Positions 10,964 through 20,298 of a stretch of 64,000 nt of DNA are shown in pieces. Made by a program: the position numbers and the translations under genes. Source of the stretch: an uncultured Pseudomonadales bacterium (lineage in GTDB: Bacteria > Pseudomonadota > Gammaproteobacteria > Pseudomonadales > Azotimanducaceae). Positions within the stretch are counted from its first letter, which is position 1. Every line of letters begins with the position of its first letter. A model generated the notes under the pieces. The model saw nothing but the letters and a program-made list of their open reading frames with translations. It did no database searches and was not told the DNA's origin. The DNA lies in NCBI GenBank assembly GCA_958296165.1, contig OY282447.1, positions 1,364,001-1,428,000 of the forward strand, given 5' to 3'.

Positions 10964-11545
10964 CTACCGTACATGCAATCGAAAACCGCAATCTGGGAAC
11001 CGGTCATTCAGATCGTCGGCAATTTTCCTCAACTTTGGACGTGAGCGACCGTCACCAAGGTCGACGCTGCGGGCAGCCGCCGAGGAGAAGAGCACCAGTT
11101 CGAGAGCGAGGGCGGGTGGCAACGTAATGTCTGCCCATCCAGCCTCGACGGTGTAACCGGACACAACTGTAGCGCCCGAATTGGACATGAGTTCTTCGAT
11201 CCGGTCCTCTTGAACAGAGAGGACATTGCAGCCGCCGAAGTGAACCCAGCAGTTGGTGCAATCCGCGTTGATTCCTGCCACATCCACCGAGTAGTCGTCG
11301 GACAACCATATCCGCCCCTTTTCTCCGTGTGTTGCCAGATAGAGCACGGAGCCCTCCCTGCACCGGTTCCACTCCTGACGGATCCAATAGTTCATCTCTT
11401 CCACAGTCGCGCAGTCGCGTCGAGCATACGGCCACTGCCCTAGACCCTGTAGCATCTGCAGGATTGGTTCGACCGACGGCTCCACCTCCCTCGTGCCGTA
11501 GTTCCAGTGTCCTTCAATACAGTAGATACGTTTCTCAAGTTGCAC
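10964..11545 (-). CDS. Small clan-CD (caspase/CHAT-like) putative cysteine peptidase
   Basis: 193 residues from a GTG start at 11545. A hydrophobic strand ends in LYLATHGEKG (His73-Gly74) and a second in VHFGGCNVL (Cys106), the spacing and context of the His/Cys dyad of caspase, gingipain and CHAT folds. It also resembles the uncharacterised DUF6642 group as I remember it. There is no signal peptide, no extra domain and no neighbouring partner gene, so it would be a free-standing cytoplasmic protein. Catalysis has not been shown for this family and the substrate is unknown. Confidence 0.55.
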   Translation of the reverse strand: MQLEKRIYCIEGHWNYGTREVEPSVEPILQMLQGLGQWPYARRDCATVEEMNYWIRQEWNRCREGSVLYLATHGEKGRIWLSDDYSVDVAGINADCTNCWVHFGGCNVLSVQEDRIEELMSNSGATVVSGYTVEAGWADITLPPALALELVLFSSAAARSVDLGDGRSRPKLRKIADDLNDRFPDCGFRLHVR

Positions 11546-11755
11546 GACCAGTCCCCAATGTCACGACACAAGCGTCAACCTAGCACGAGAACGCACACTG
11601 ACCAACCGGCTTGACGGGGAACGGGGAACTACGGGAACTCCACGATCATGGCATACCACCCTCACCACTTGCCATCCCGTGCGATCGCCCAAGCCATCGG
11701 CACCACATTAGCTTTGTACTATGCTCTGTCGAACAGTTCGAGCAGGGGAGACACG

Positions 11756-12781
11756 ATGGCGCAGGACGGACATGACAACAGCAGCGAAATAACGCGGCGC
11801 GATTTCGTGGGCAATGCGGCCAAGGGGGCCACGGCGCTGGCTGTGGCGGCACCGCTGGTGGCGGGTGCTGCGAGCTCGGGCTTGCCGAGCCGGCCGCTGG
11901 GCAAGACCGGCGCCGACGTGTCGGTGCTTTGCCTGGGCGGCTGGCACATCGGCTATGCGGCGTCGCAGGACGAAGCGGCGGCCATCAAGGTGATGCACGC
12001 CGCCATCGACGAAGGCGTCACCTTCTTCGACAATTCCTGGGACTACCACGACGGCGGCAGCGAACTCGTCATGGGCAAGGCGCTGGCGTCGGGCGGACGG
12101 CGCGACAAAGTGTTCCTGATGACCAAGGGCTGCGAGCGCGACTACCAAGGCGCCAAGCGCTGCATCGACGAGAGCCTCAAGCGCCTGCAGACGGACTATC
12201 TGGACCTCTGGCAGTTTCACGAGATCATCTACGAGAACGACCCGGATTGGGTGTTCGAGCGAGACGGCATCCGCGCCGCCGTGGAAGCCAAGGAGGCTGG
12301 CAAGATCCGCCACATCGGCTTCACCGGCCATCGCGATCCGCGCGTTCACAAGCGCATGCTGGACAAGCCGTTCGATTGGGAAACCGTGCAGATGCCCATC
12401 AACATGATGGATGCGCATTTCCGCAGCTTCCGCGAGCACATCGTGCCGCTCTGCGTGGAGCGCGGCGCCGGCGTCATCGGCATGAAGAGCTTAGGTGGCG
12501 GCGTCATTCCCGGCCGCGCCGGCATCAGCGCAGACACCTGCATCCGCTACGCTCTCAGCCAGCCGATTTCGTCCTTGGTGGTGGGCATCACCAGCATGGA
12601 CGAACTGCTGCAGAACGTCGCCACGGCGCGAGCTTTCAGCCCGATGGCGCAAGCCGAACAAGGCGCACTGCTAGCTGGCGTAAGGGAAGTCGCTGGCGAC
12701 GGCCGCTTCGAGCTCTACAAGACCACGCAGCGCATGGACGGCCCCTACCATGTGAAGCAACACGGCTTCGAGATCAGCTGA
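11756..12781 (+). CDS. Aldo/keto reductase with Tat signal
   Basis: 341 residues. The N terminus carries a twin-arginine motif (ITRRDFVG, Arg14-Arg15) followed by an Ala-rich hydrophobic stretch, so export by the Tat system is predicted. The mature part is an AKR barrel opening with SRPLGKTGADVSVLCLGG, with the catalytic tetrad visible as Asp/Tyr in FFDNSWDYHDG, Lys in FLMTKG and His in LWQFHE; NAD(P)H-dependent carbonyl reduction is the family reaction. ATG 11756 with GGGGAG just upstream is chosen over an ATG at 11648, which would put 36 unrelated residues before the signal. It abuts the transporter operon. Confidence 0.88.
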   Translation: MAQDGHDNSSEITRRDFVGNAAKGATALAVAAPLVAGAASSGLPSRPLGKTGADVSVLCLGGWHIGYAASQDEAAAIKVMHAAIDEGVTFFDNSWDYHDGGSELVMGKALASGGRRDKVFLMTKGCERDYQGAKRCIDESLKRLQTDYLDLWQFHEIIYENDPDWVFERDGIRAAVEAKEAGKIRHIGFTGHRDPRVHKRMLDKPFDWETVQMPINMMDAHFRSFREHIVPLCVERGAGVIGMKSLGGGVIPGRAGISADTCIRYALSQPISSLVVGITSMDELLQNVATARAFSPMAQAEQGALLAGVREVAGDGRFELYKTTQRMDGPYHVKQHGFEIS

Positions 12782-15267
12782 ACGCGGTAGCCACCATCCA
12801 ACGCGTCGCGCGGCAACGGCCGGCGAAGCTGGCGTACCTACTGCTTTCACTGGGCCTGTCGTTTGGCTTCGTCGCAGTAGTCGCCGCCGTCGCGCACGCC
12901 AGCTGGTTTCGATTGCCAGCCGGGGTGGCGAAGCACGACTACGTTTCGCTTGGGCGCGAAAACACCGACGGCGGCTTCTACGGGGTCTCGCTGGCCGATG
13001 TCGAGAACATCGCGGCGCGAGTGCCAGAGCTGTCCTTGTTGTATCGGAAGAGACTGCCGGCGATGGGCAGCGGCGGGTCGATTCGCCCACCCGACGGAGC
13101 TGTACGCGACGTGCAGATATTCGCCGTGCCGGGAGATTTCTTCCACATCCTAGGCGTGCAGCCCCACATTGGCGGTTTGACGGCACCCGAGGGGACGCCC
13201 GCTGTCGTACTCGCCCATGCACTGTGGCGCGACGCCTATGCGGCCAAGGCAGACATCAGCGGCGAGCTCCTGCACATCGCAGGCGGTGCATCCGTACCCA
13301 TCGCCGGCGTTGCACCGCCGGGATTCATTGGCATCGTGCCGTCGCAGGCCGCGCAGGTATGGCTGCTGAATGCACGCTTCGACATCGTGCCAGAAGGCAC
13401 CGCCACCGCGAGCCAGGAGCTATTTCAGCGCGTGCCCAACGTAGGCCTGTTCGGTGCGTTCGGCGAATCGTCGCGCGGTGCGGATTCAACGGACAAGCTC
13501 CGCGCCTTGATTGCCGACTACCGATTCGATACGGCGTTGATTGAGGTGGAACAAATCGCATCCGCCGGCAACGGAACAGACGCTGCACACGGCGCGGGGA
13601 AATTCCTGGTCTCCTTCGGCATAGGCCCGCACGACCGGCTTGTCGTAGCCGACGGTCTGGAAAACAACCCCACGCTGCGCCGCGAAGTCGCGCAGAAGAC
13701 AGCTTGGCTGGTTAGCATCGTCGCGCTGTTGATGGCCATGACCTTGGTTTTGCTGGTGGATTTCCTGCTCGCGGAACATGTCCTGCGCGAGGAAGAGCAA
13801 GCTGTTCGCATCGCGCTCGGCGCGACGCCGCTCGACATGTTCCGGCAGACCTTAGCGGAGAATGCAGTCTGGCTCGCCGCGGTGGCGGTGCTGGCGTGGT
13901 TCGCTTTCGGCTACATGGCCGAGCTGCTGCTCGGCATAGCACCCTTCTCCACCTACATCCGCGCCCTGCCCACCGCCGCGCAAGTGGCGGGTTCGGCCAT
14001 CGGCGGCACGATGTTGACGGTGGCTTTCTGCGCCGCCGCCGCTTACCAGAGTTGGTTCGTGTCGCGTGCTTCGCGCAGCTTCCATGCAACGCGGGCGGCA
14101 TCCAAGCTGCCGCAGGCCATGCGCTGCGTGCTGCTCACGGTGGCTTCCGCCAGCTTGTTGTTCGTGTTGTCTCTCGTCGGCCGCTACGGCACGGACGCAC
14201 GCTTGTCGTTGGGTGTTAGAAATCCGGACGCACTGATGGTGCAAGTGCATCGGCAGCTAGAGTTCGGCGACGCGCGGGCATGGACAACGCCCGAGGGCAT
14301 CGCCGAAGCAGTTGCGGCGATTCCAGGCATCTCGTCGGCAGGACACGGCGACTTGTGGCCGTTGGACAACGCCTACATGGTCAACACGACGCGCGGCAAG
14401 ATCGCGGATCGGCCGGGCCTCGCGGCAACGCCGTTCTTCAAGAACGCCGTCGCGCCGGAGTTCTTCTCTGCGTTGGGCGTGCCGCTCGTCGCCGGCAAGA
14501 TGTTCGGCGCCGACTCCACTGCGGAGGCCGTGCTGTCCCGCTCGGCGGCGGCTGCGCTGGCCGGAGACCCCGACGACGCCTTGGGCTTGGCGCTCACGTT
14601 CCAGCCAGACGCCCAAGTTGGGCAATGGCGCCCATCGCCTGCGACAGTCGTCGGAGTGGTCGAGGACGTTCCCTACGGCGACTATGCGAGAGCCTCGAAG
14701 CGGGTGATCTACTTCAACAAAGCGCAGCTATTCAGCTCGCAGAAGTGGGTGATCGCCTATTCAGGCGAACCGGCGGATCTAGTAGACGCATTGCAGCGAG
14801 TGCCGCAACTCGCGGACTGGGAAATCACCGTCCAAGGCACGCCAGCGACGGAGTTTCGCAAGCAGTTCGTAGCCAAGCGGAGCGTCGAAATCGTGTTGGC
14901 CGCTGCATCCGCATTCGCGCTGCTGCTCGCCCTAGCCGGCGTCGCCAACTCTCTGGCGCGAACCGTGGCGCAAGGGCACCGCTCCATCGGCATCGCCTTC
15001 GCCTTGGGTGCGACGTCGGCTCAAGTAGGGCATCGCTATTTCGGCGACATGCTGCGCGACCTAGCGGTGGCGGCGACGCTCGTGAGCGTTGGCGCGGTTG
15101 TCGCCAAGCTGACCGCGCCGGCCTTCGCCGCCGTGCTGGCGCCTTGGCTGCTGGTGCCAATGGCGCTCTGCCTGATGGGCATTTGCGCGTCGCTGAGCTA
15201 CGGCTTGGTGCGCCGGCTGGCGCGCCGAAGTTCCGCAAACACGCTGATTCACGGCAGTGTACGGTAG
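12778..15267 (+). CDS. MacB/FtsX-type ABC transporter permease (start uncertain)
   Basis: About 829 residues. A hydrophobic helix near the N terminus is followed by a MacB-like periplasmic domain, a group of helices (TAWLVSIVALLMAMTLVLLVDF and onward), a second periplasmic domain and three C-terminal helices. This is the two-half FtsX architecture of permeases that export lipids, peptides or drugs without a fused ATPase. No ATG, GTG or TTG exists in frame before the first helix: the first is TTG 12913, which would delete it. The listed start is a CTG overlapping the stop of the upstream gene and is a guess. It is followed after 12 bases by the fusion protein and then the ATPase. Confidence 0.8.
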   Translation: MNAVATIQRVARQRPAKLAYLLLSLGLSFGFVAVVAAVAHASWFRLPAGVAKHDYVSLGRENTDGGFYGVSLADVENIAARVPELSLLYRKRLPAMGSGGSIRPPDGAVRDVQIFAVPGDFFHILGVQPHIGGLTAPEGTPAVVLAHALWRDAYAAKADISGELLHIAGGASVPIAGVAPPGFIGIVPSQAAQVWLLNARFDIVPEGTATASQELFQRVPNVGLFGAFGESSRGADSTDKLRALIADYRFDTALIEVEQIASAGNGTDAAHGAGKFLVSFGIGPHDRLVVADGLENNPTLRREVAQKTAWLVSIVALLMAMTLVLLVDFLLAEHVLREEEQAVRIALGATPLDMFRQTLAENAVWLAAVAVLAWFAFGYMAELLLGIAPFSTYIRALPTAAQVAGSAIGGTMLTVAFCAAAAYQSWFVSRASRSFHATRAASKLPQAMRCVLLTVASASLLFVLSLVGRYGTDARLSLGVRNPDALMVQVHRQLEFGDARAWTTPEGIAEAVAAIPGISSAGHGDLWPLDNAYMVNTTRGKIADRPGLAATPFFKNAVAPEFFSALGVPLVAGKMFGADSTAEAVLSRSAAAALAGDPDDALGLALTFQPDAQVGQWRPSPATVVGVVEDVPYGDYARASKRVIYFNKAQLFSSQKWVIAYSGEPADLVDALQRVPQLADWEITVQGTPATEFRKQFVAKRSVEIVLAAASAFALLLALAGVANSLARTVAQGHRSIGIAFALGATSAQVGHRYFGDMLRDLAVAATLVSVGAVVAKLTAPAFAAVLAPWLLVPMALCLMGICASLSYGLVRRLARRSSANTLIHGSVR

Positions 15268-15279
15268 GGCCGAAGGCGC

Positions 15280-16551
15280 ATGGCAGACGACGGCTATCGC
15301 ATGGACCGGCCCCGCCAGACACGCTCGCGGAGCACGATTCGGGGCGTGGCTTGGGCAGCGACGGCGCTCTTGGCCATCGCCCTGTTCATCGCCGTGGATC
15401 GCTTCTGGCTACGCGCCAGCGAGGGTCTTGACCGCACGGACGTCATCGTCGCCGCCGTGCAGCGCGGTCGATTGCCCATCGAGGTGCAGGGGGCCGGCGT
15501 ACTGGAGCCTGCCTCCGAGCGTTGGATCGCGAGCCGCGTGCCGGGCGCCGTGCAGGCAATCCGCGTTCGCGCCGGCGAGCAGGTAGCGGCTGGCACGATG
15601 GTGGTCAGCTTGGTCAATCCGCAGCTGGAGCAGGCAGTCAATCGCACGCGGCTGGCTTTGGCGGAAGCGAATGCGGAACATCGCCGCGCACTCTCCAACT
15701 TCACGGATAGGCGCTTGGCGGCCCAGGCCAGAGTCTTGGACATGCAAGCGAGATACGACGAACTCAAGCTGCGGCTGGAGGCGCAGACCGAGCTGCGCGA
15801 CAAGAATGCGGTGTCGGACATCGACTACAGGAGTACGCAGATTCGCACCGAGCAGGCGTTGCAGAACCTCGAGTTCGAGCGGCAGCGCGGCGCCGAATTG
15901 GAGGCGGCATTGGCCGCCGAACTGGCTGCCAGCGAAGCCCGCTTGGCGGCCCGCGAGGCGGCGCTGCGGGAAGCCGAGCAGGAAGTGAGGAACCTGGCGG
16001 TGACGGCGGATAGCGCCGGCACGTTGCGCGAGCTGCTCGTCGAGCCAGGCCAGCGCGTGACGGCCGGAACGCAGATAGCGCGAGTGGTCGACAGCCGCTC
16101 TCTCGTGGGCACGATTCGCGTGCCGGAATCCTACGCCAGCCGCTTGGCGGCCGGGCAGCGGGCGGTGGCAACGGTGCTCAACGTGGAAGTGGGCGGCGTG
16201 GTCAGCCGCGTCGACCCTGCGGTGACCCGCGGCAGCGTTGCCGTAGACCTAGAGTTCGCAGCGCCGCTGCCGGCCGGAGCGAGGCCGGACCTCTCCATTC
16301 GCGCGGTTGTCACAGTGGCCGAACTCGACGACGTGCTGTTCGTGCGGCGCCCGCTCCGCGTGAACGATGAAAGCCGCGCCGACGTGTTCCGCTTGGCGGA
16401 AGATGGACTGAGCGCCACGCGCACGCCGGTGCGCTTCGGCTTCGGCACGCTCAAGGACATCGAAGTGCGCACCGGCCTAGCCGAAGGAGACGCTATTATT
16501 CTGGGCAATACGGCCCGTTTCGAGAACGAGGAGATCATCGCCATCCGATGA
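15280..16551 (+). CDS. HlyD/MacA-like periplasmic membrane-fusion protein
   Basis: 423 residues. One N-terminal membrane helix (TIRGVAWAATALLAIALFIAV) is followed by a lipoyl-like half-motif (RVPGAVQAIRVRAGEQVAAG), a long coiled-coil hairpin of about 150 residues rich in Ala, Glu and Arg, the second lipoyl half (TLRELLVEPGQRVTAGTQIA) and beta-barrel domains. It would bridge the inner-membrane permease and an outer-membrane channel. It lies between permease and ATPase genes and overlaps the ATPase start by 4 bases, so it belongs to the same exporter. Confidence 0.9.
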   Translation: MADDGYRMDRPRQTRSRSTIRGVAWAATALLAIALFIAVDRFWLRASEGLDRTDVIVAAVQRGRLPIEVQGAGVLEPASERWIASRVPGAVQAIRVRAGEQVAAGTMVVSLVNPQLEQAVNRTRLALAEANAEHRRALSNFTDRRLAAQARVLDMQARYDELKLRLEAQTELRDKNAVSDIDYRSTQIRTEQALQNLEFERQRGAELEAALAAELAASEARLAAREAALREAEQEVRNLAVTADSAGTLRELLVEPGQRVTAGTQIARVVDSRSLVGTIRVPESYASRLAAGQRAVATVLNVEVGGVVSRVDPAVTRGSVAVDLEFAAPLPAGARPDLSIRAVVTVAELDDVLFVRRPLRVNDESRADVFRLAEDGLSATRTPVRFGFGTLKDIEVRTGLAEGDAIILGNTARFENEEIIAIR

Positions 16552-17240
16552 ACGCCGAAACACCCGTAGTGCAGTTGCGGTCGTTGAGCAAGGTCTTCAC
16601 CACGGAGAGGGTGGAGACTCACGCGCTTGCGGACGTCTCCTTCGAGATCCGGCGTGGCGAGTACCTGCTGATTCAAGGGCCGTCCGGCTGCGGCAAGTCT
16701 ACGCTGCTGGCCATTCTTGGCTTGCTGGAACAGCCGACTGACGGTGAATATCGGCTGCAAGGCGCGAACGTTCGAAGCCTGAGCCTCACCGAGCGCGCCC
16801 GTCTGCGCAACCGCGAGCTGGGCTTCGTGTTCCAATCCTTCAATCTCGTCAGCGACTTGACGATTCTGGACAACGTCGAGCTGCCGCTGCGCTACCGCAA
16901 GGGCAGAGGCAAGGCCGCCAGGGAGGAACGCACCGAGAGGGCCATGCAGCTCTTGCGGGAAGTCGGCATCTCGCACCGTGCGGAACACTACCCGGCGCAG
17001 CTCTCCGGCGGCCAGCAGCAGCGCGCTGCCATCGCGCGTGCGTTGGTTGGAGAACCGTCGCTGGTGTTGGCGGACGAACCGACGGGCAATTTGGATTCGG
17101 ATTCCGAAGACACCGTGATGCAGCTGCTCGCGGACTGCCACGCCAGAGGCACCACCGTGTGCGTGGTTTCGCACAACTCGAAGTTCACCGCAGTGGCCGA
17201 CCGAACGCTCAAGCTCTCAGAAGGCCGGCTGGAGTCGTGA
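16548..17240 (+). CDS. ABC transporter ATP-binding protein (MacB/LolD type)
   Basis: 230 residues, the size of free-standing LolD/MacB-type ATPases. Walker [10 protein letters not shown] at 44-52, Q-loop FQSFNLV, signature LSGGQQQR and Walker [13 protein letters not shown] followed by the switch His in VVSHN are all intact. It powers the permease two genes upstream. The start overlaps the fusion-protein stop (ATGA). Confidence 0.95.
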   Translation: MNAETPVVQLRSLSKVFTTERVETHALADVSFEIRRGEYLLIQGPSGCGKSTLLAILGLLEQPTDGEYRLQGANVRSLSLTERARLRNRELGFVFQSFNLVSDLTILDNVELPLRYRKGRGKAAREERTERAMQLLREVGISHRAEHYPAQLSGGQQQRAAIARALVGEPSLVLADEPTGNLDSDSEDTVMQLLADCHARGTTVCVVSHNSKFTAVADRTLKLSEGRLES

Positions 17241-17279
17241 GCACGCTTGGCGAGCACCTGCCACAAGGAGATCATGAAC

Positions 17280-18182
17280 ATGAGCAGCAACGCGGAGCAA
17301 CTCGAAGCCACCACCACGAAACCAGGTTTGGATCCCTACGTCCGGCAGCTCGACGAGCAGGGCTATGTGGTGGTTCCACCGGCCGTGACGGGCGTGACAG
17401 CGCCGATGGTGGACGAGCTGACGCAACGGCTGCTCGACAAGTCCGAGGAGCTCATCGGCTGCAAGTTCACTGTGCAAGACGGCCCGCAGAGCAAGCTCGA
17501 CTACGGCGACTTCCGCGGCTTTCTAGAGCTTATGTCGCAAGCGAAGCCGAGCCAGTTCCAGCTGATGCAGCTATGTACGTATCACCGGATATTCCGCGAT
17601 CTCGCCGTCAATCCGGTCGCAACAGCCCTCATCGACCACCTGTTCGACGCCACGCCGCAGGCCAAGCGGCCGGCGGCGCGGTTCAGCTCGCACAACAGCT
17701 TCATCAAGTGGGCTGGCGACGGCTACGGCGAATCCCTGGGCCTGCACTGCGATCAGGGCGGCATACCGTTGCCTTGGGGAGACAAGGCGCTGAATGCGAA
17801 CTGCAATTGGTGCCTCACGGATTACACGTTGGCGGACGGCGCGTTTGCATGCGTGCCGGCCTCTCACCTTGAGAAGAGCCATCCGAAGTGGCCGGATTGC
17901 GTGCGGGACGCCATCCCCATCGAATGCCCGCGCGGTTCGTTGATCGCGTTCCACGGCGCACTGTGGCACGGCGCCTTTCCGAAGAAGACGCCGGGGCTGC
18001 GAGTGACCATCTCCTACTACTATCGGCATACGGCGATACTGCCGCAAGACGACATTCCCAACCACTTCCCCAAGGAACTCGCCGACGACTGCGCCGATCC
18101 TGCTCTGTTCAAGCGTCTAGCGGGTTTCGGCAGCCCCTATCAGTCGCAAGTGTATCCGCTGCCGCGAGCGGTCAATGGCTAG
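17280..18182 (+). CDS. Phytanoyl-CoA dioxygenase family protein
   Basis: 300 residues. Non-haem Fe(II)/2-oxoglutarate oxygenase: the metal ligands His156-x-Asp158 (LHCDQGG) and a distal His in LWHGAF are visible, with family-like segments [13 protein letters not shown] and [14 protein letters not shown] 17280 sits nine bases after AAGGAG (17265-17270); an in-frame ATG at 17274 is too close to that site. It lies 39 bases downstream of the exporter ATPase and could be cotranscribed. The substrate is not predictable. Its 3' end overlaps the convergent SDR gene by 4 bases. Confidence 0.85.
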   Translation: MSSNAEQLEATTTKPGLDPYVRQLDEQGYVVVPPAVTGVTAPMVDELTQRLLDKSEELIGCKFTVQDGPQSKLDYGDFRGFLELMSQAKPSQFQLMQLCTYHRIFRDLAVNPVATALIDHLFDATPQAKRPAARFSSHNSFIKWAGDGYGESLGLHCDQGGIPLPWGDKALNANCNWCLTDYTLADGAFACVPASHLEKSHPKWPDCVRDAIPIECPRGSLIAFHGALWHGAFPKKTPGLRVTISYYYRHTAILPQDDIPNHFPKELADDCADPALFKRLAGFGSPYQSQVYPLPRAVNG

Positions 18183-19291
18183 GCGGCCTCGATCTGCGGC
18201 GTGATGATGCCGAGTTCCACCGAGGTCTCGACTACCGCTCGGATGGTGTCCTCCACCGGACGAATGGTCGCACCGAGCACTTCCTTTGCCTTCTTGCAGT
18301 CGTTCAGCGCATTCGACTGCACCGTGATCGGTTCGCCACGGCTGGTGACGGTGGCTGGCTTGCCGAGCTTGAAGCTAGGGAAATGGGCGTGGATGATCGC
18401 CGCCACTTCGGTGCCGAAACGCAGCGCGGAGCGCCCGCCGCTGCCGTGCATCACATAGCGCGGGCCGCCGCGTGTGGCTGCGTGGTCCGCCGCCAGTTCC
18501 GCCGCCAAGCGGTGCGCCTGCACGAGGTCGCGCACGTCGATGATGTTGTAGTACATGTCGTACTTGGAGGGCCAACTCGGTTCCAGACCAGCGGCAAGGC
18601 GGCCGATCTGCTCGATCCACTGGCCCACTTGGGCCTTGAATAGGATGGGGCCGCAGATCATCGCCGGGTTCATGGTCACGGCATCCCATTTGCCGCCGCT
18701 CTCGTCGGCGGCTCGATTGATGAAGCGCTCGGTGTCCACCTTGCTGCGGGCATAGGAGGCGCGCGGATGATTCCAACGTTGCGGGTCCACCCCGTCTGAG
18801 GCCCAGTCTTCTTCCGTCCACTCGTAGCCCTTCGCCACGGTGGCCGCTTTCGCGCCGGAGACGGCGGCCATCGAGCTCGTGTACACCAGCCGCTTCGCGC
18901 TGCCGCTTGCGTTGACGGCGTCGATGACGTTCTTGGTGCCGGTCATGCCGCCGTCGTAGACGTCTTGCGACACATCGCCGCTGCCGAGAGGTTGCGATTT
19001 GCCATCGGCGGAATTGCCGAGCACGGCGGCGACATGGAATATGCCAGCGCAATCCTTGAAGGCGGCGTCGTAGGAGCCAGGCGTGAACAGGTCGCAGCCG
19101 TCGTGGATTTCAACATTCGGCAGGCGTTCGAGGTACGCCACGGCGTCTTGGCCGCGCCAAGAGCTGGCATCCCGAATGCAGGCGCGCACGCGATAGCCGT
19201 GGATGGCCAATTCGCGCACCATGTGGCCGCCAGTGAAGCCAGAGCAGCCGGTGACCGCCACCGGGCCGTCGTGGGGGGAGATTGCTGTCAT
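18179..19291 (-). CDS. Extended short-chain dehydrogenase (NAD-dependent epimerase/dehydratase family)
   Basis: 370 residues. The Rossmann motif TGCSGFTGG at 14-22, the Ser/Tyr/Lys triad (TSS at 138-140, Tyr180-x-x-x-Lys184 in SYARSK) and the DVRDLVQAH segment place it in the extended SDR group close to dihydroflavonol-reductase or 3-beta-hydroxysteroid-dehydrogenase-like enzymes. It probably reduces or oxidises a hydroxyl/ketone using NAD(P). It lies downstream of the duplicated gene pair on the same strand, separated from it by a hairpin. Confidence 0.88.
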   Translation of the reverse strand: MTAISPHDGPVAVTGCSGFTGGHMVRELAIHGYRVRACIRDASSWRGQDAVAYLERLPNVEIHDGCDLFTPGSYDAAFKDCAGIFHVAAVLGNSADGKSQPLGSGDVSQDVYDGGMTGTKNVIDAVNASGSAKRLVYTSSMAAVSGAKAATVAKGYEWTEEDWASDGVDPQRWNHPRASYARSKVDTERFINRAADESGGKWDAVTMNPAMICGPILFKAQVGQWIEQIGRLAAGLEPSWPSKYDMYYNIIDVRDLVQAHRLAAELAADHAATRGGPRYVMHGSGGRSALRFGTEVAAIIHAHFPSFKLGKPATVTSRGEPITVQSNALNDCKKAKEVLGATIRPVEDTIRAVVETSVELGIITPQIEAA

Positions 19292-19319
19292 AGTCGTCCT
19301 TTAGAGGTCCTTATGCCTT

Positions 19320-19343
19320 GGCCAAGCCAACGCGAGCTTGGCC
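19320..19343 (-). terminator. Perfect 8-bp stem-loop between the gene pair and the SDR gene
   Basis: GGCCAAGC (19320-19327) pairs perfectly with GCTTGGCC (19336-19343) across an 8-base loop, right after the stop codon of the duplicated pair on the minus strand and before the SDR start. A U-tract is missing, so it may stabilise the 3' end or attenuate rather than terminate. Confidence 0.4.
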
Positions 19344-19345
19344 GG

Positions 19346-20296
19346 TTAGTGAGCGCCCGCATCGGCGCCGGTGCGCCGCGCAAGCAGATCCGCGATGCGT
19401 TCCATGCAGTCGGTTTCCAGGTCTCGCGCCTCTGCCACGAAGCCGCGCTTGGCGGTCGCAGCCGCGGTCTTGTCGGCGGCGCGATACAGCAAGCGAGCCA
19501 CCGAGCGATAGCCGATGGCCAGGTGACGCGCCTGCTCTTGATCGATGGGACCGGGGAAGTCGGCCGCGGCGAGGTCTTGGAAGTAGTCGCCGGCGTGCTC
19601 TCGACACTCCCCCCACACCAGGCCGTTCCGCCAGTTGCCGTGTTCGTCGTCGCAGCCAGCATCCAGAGCCGCAATCCAGTTGGCGTATGCCTTCGCGCCT
19701 AGGCCGTAGCGTTCGTCGGCGTAGTGCCCTGGGTGCCGCCACAGCTCCAAACCGAAGTCCAGCGCGTCGAAGATCGCCCGTTCCTCAAGACCCAACGCAG
19801 CCTTGCATTGCGTGAACTGATAGAACGCAAGCGGGGGGCCGACACTGCATTCGCGCCAGCTGCCGTAGCTCAAGCGCGCCGGCGTGGTGTCAGCCGCATC
19901 GCCCCAAGGCTGCGCCAGCAGGAAGCCGGCGTCGTCGTAGCCCAATACCAGTTGGTGGTCGAGGTTGCGCAGCGAACACACCGCGCCGGCGTCCAGAGCG
20001 CCGCGCACCTTCGCTTCGAGGGCCGTCTTTTCGCTCGCCGCAGCGTTCGGCAATGCCATGCCGATCGGTTCGAAGTCGAGGCCCAAGTTGCGCAGCAACT
20101 CGAAGCAGCGCTGGTAGTGCCAAACATAGGGGCCGCTCGGGCACAGTTCCTCGTGGACGTTAAGCACGAACGCATGGCCGGAGGCGACGAACGCCTTGCC
20201 GGGGGTGCAGTCGATGCCGTAGTGGTCTAGCGCACCCTTCGCCACGCCCATCAGGGACGTATCGTACGGAGGTTGCTGAAGATCTGCCGTTCTCAT
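19346..20296 (-). CDS. Uncharacterised protein, second copy of a tandem pair (BtrH/C39-like?)
   Basis: 316 residues starting MRTADLQQPPYDTSLMG. The layout is an N-terminal half with HYGIDCTPGKAF and CPSGPYVWHYQRCFELL, a core Cys/Gly-Asp segment (AVCSLRNLDHQLVLGYDDAG followed by QPWG), and a helical C-terminal half ending in charged repeats. This recalls BtrH-type or C39-like papain-fold proteins, with low confidence. It lies two bases downstream of a near-identical paralogue; its ribosome-binding site (GGAGTAGAG) overlaps the 3' end of that gene. No signal peptide. Function unknown. Confidence 0.6.
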   Translation of the reverse strand: MRTADLQQPPYDTSLMGVAKGALDHYGIDCTPGKAFVASGHAFVLNVHEELCPSGPYVWHYQRCFELLRNLGLDFEPIGMALPNAAASEKTALEAKVRGALDAGAVCSLRNLDHQLVLGYDDAGFLLAQPWGDAADTTPARLSYGSWRECSVGPPLAFYQFTQCKAALGLEERAIFDALDFGLELWRHPGHYADERYGLGAKAYANWIAALDAGCDDEHGNWRNGLVWGECREHAGDYFQDLAAADFPGPIDQEQARHLAIGYRSVARLLYRAADKTAAATAKRGFVAEARDLETDCMERIADLLARRTGADAGAH

Positions 20297-20298
20297 CT

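Noticed and set aside
11929-12777. Permease frame extending upstream over the aldo/keto reductase
   Set aside because: This part is an Arg/His/Gln-rich shadow of the reductase without permease similarity; the family N terminus appears only after 12778.
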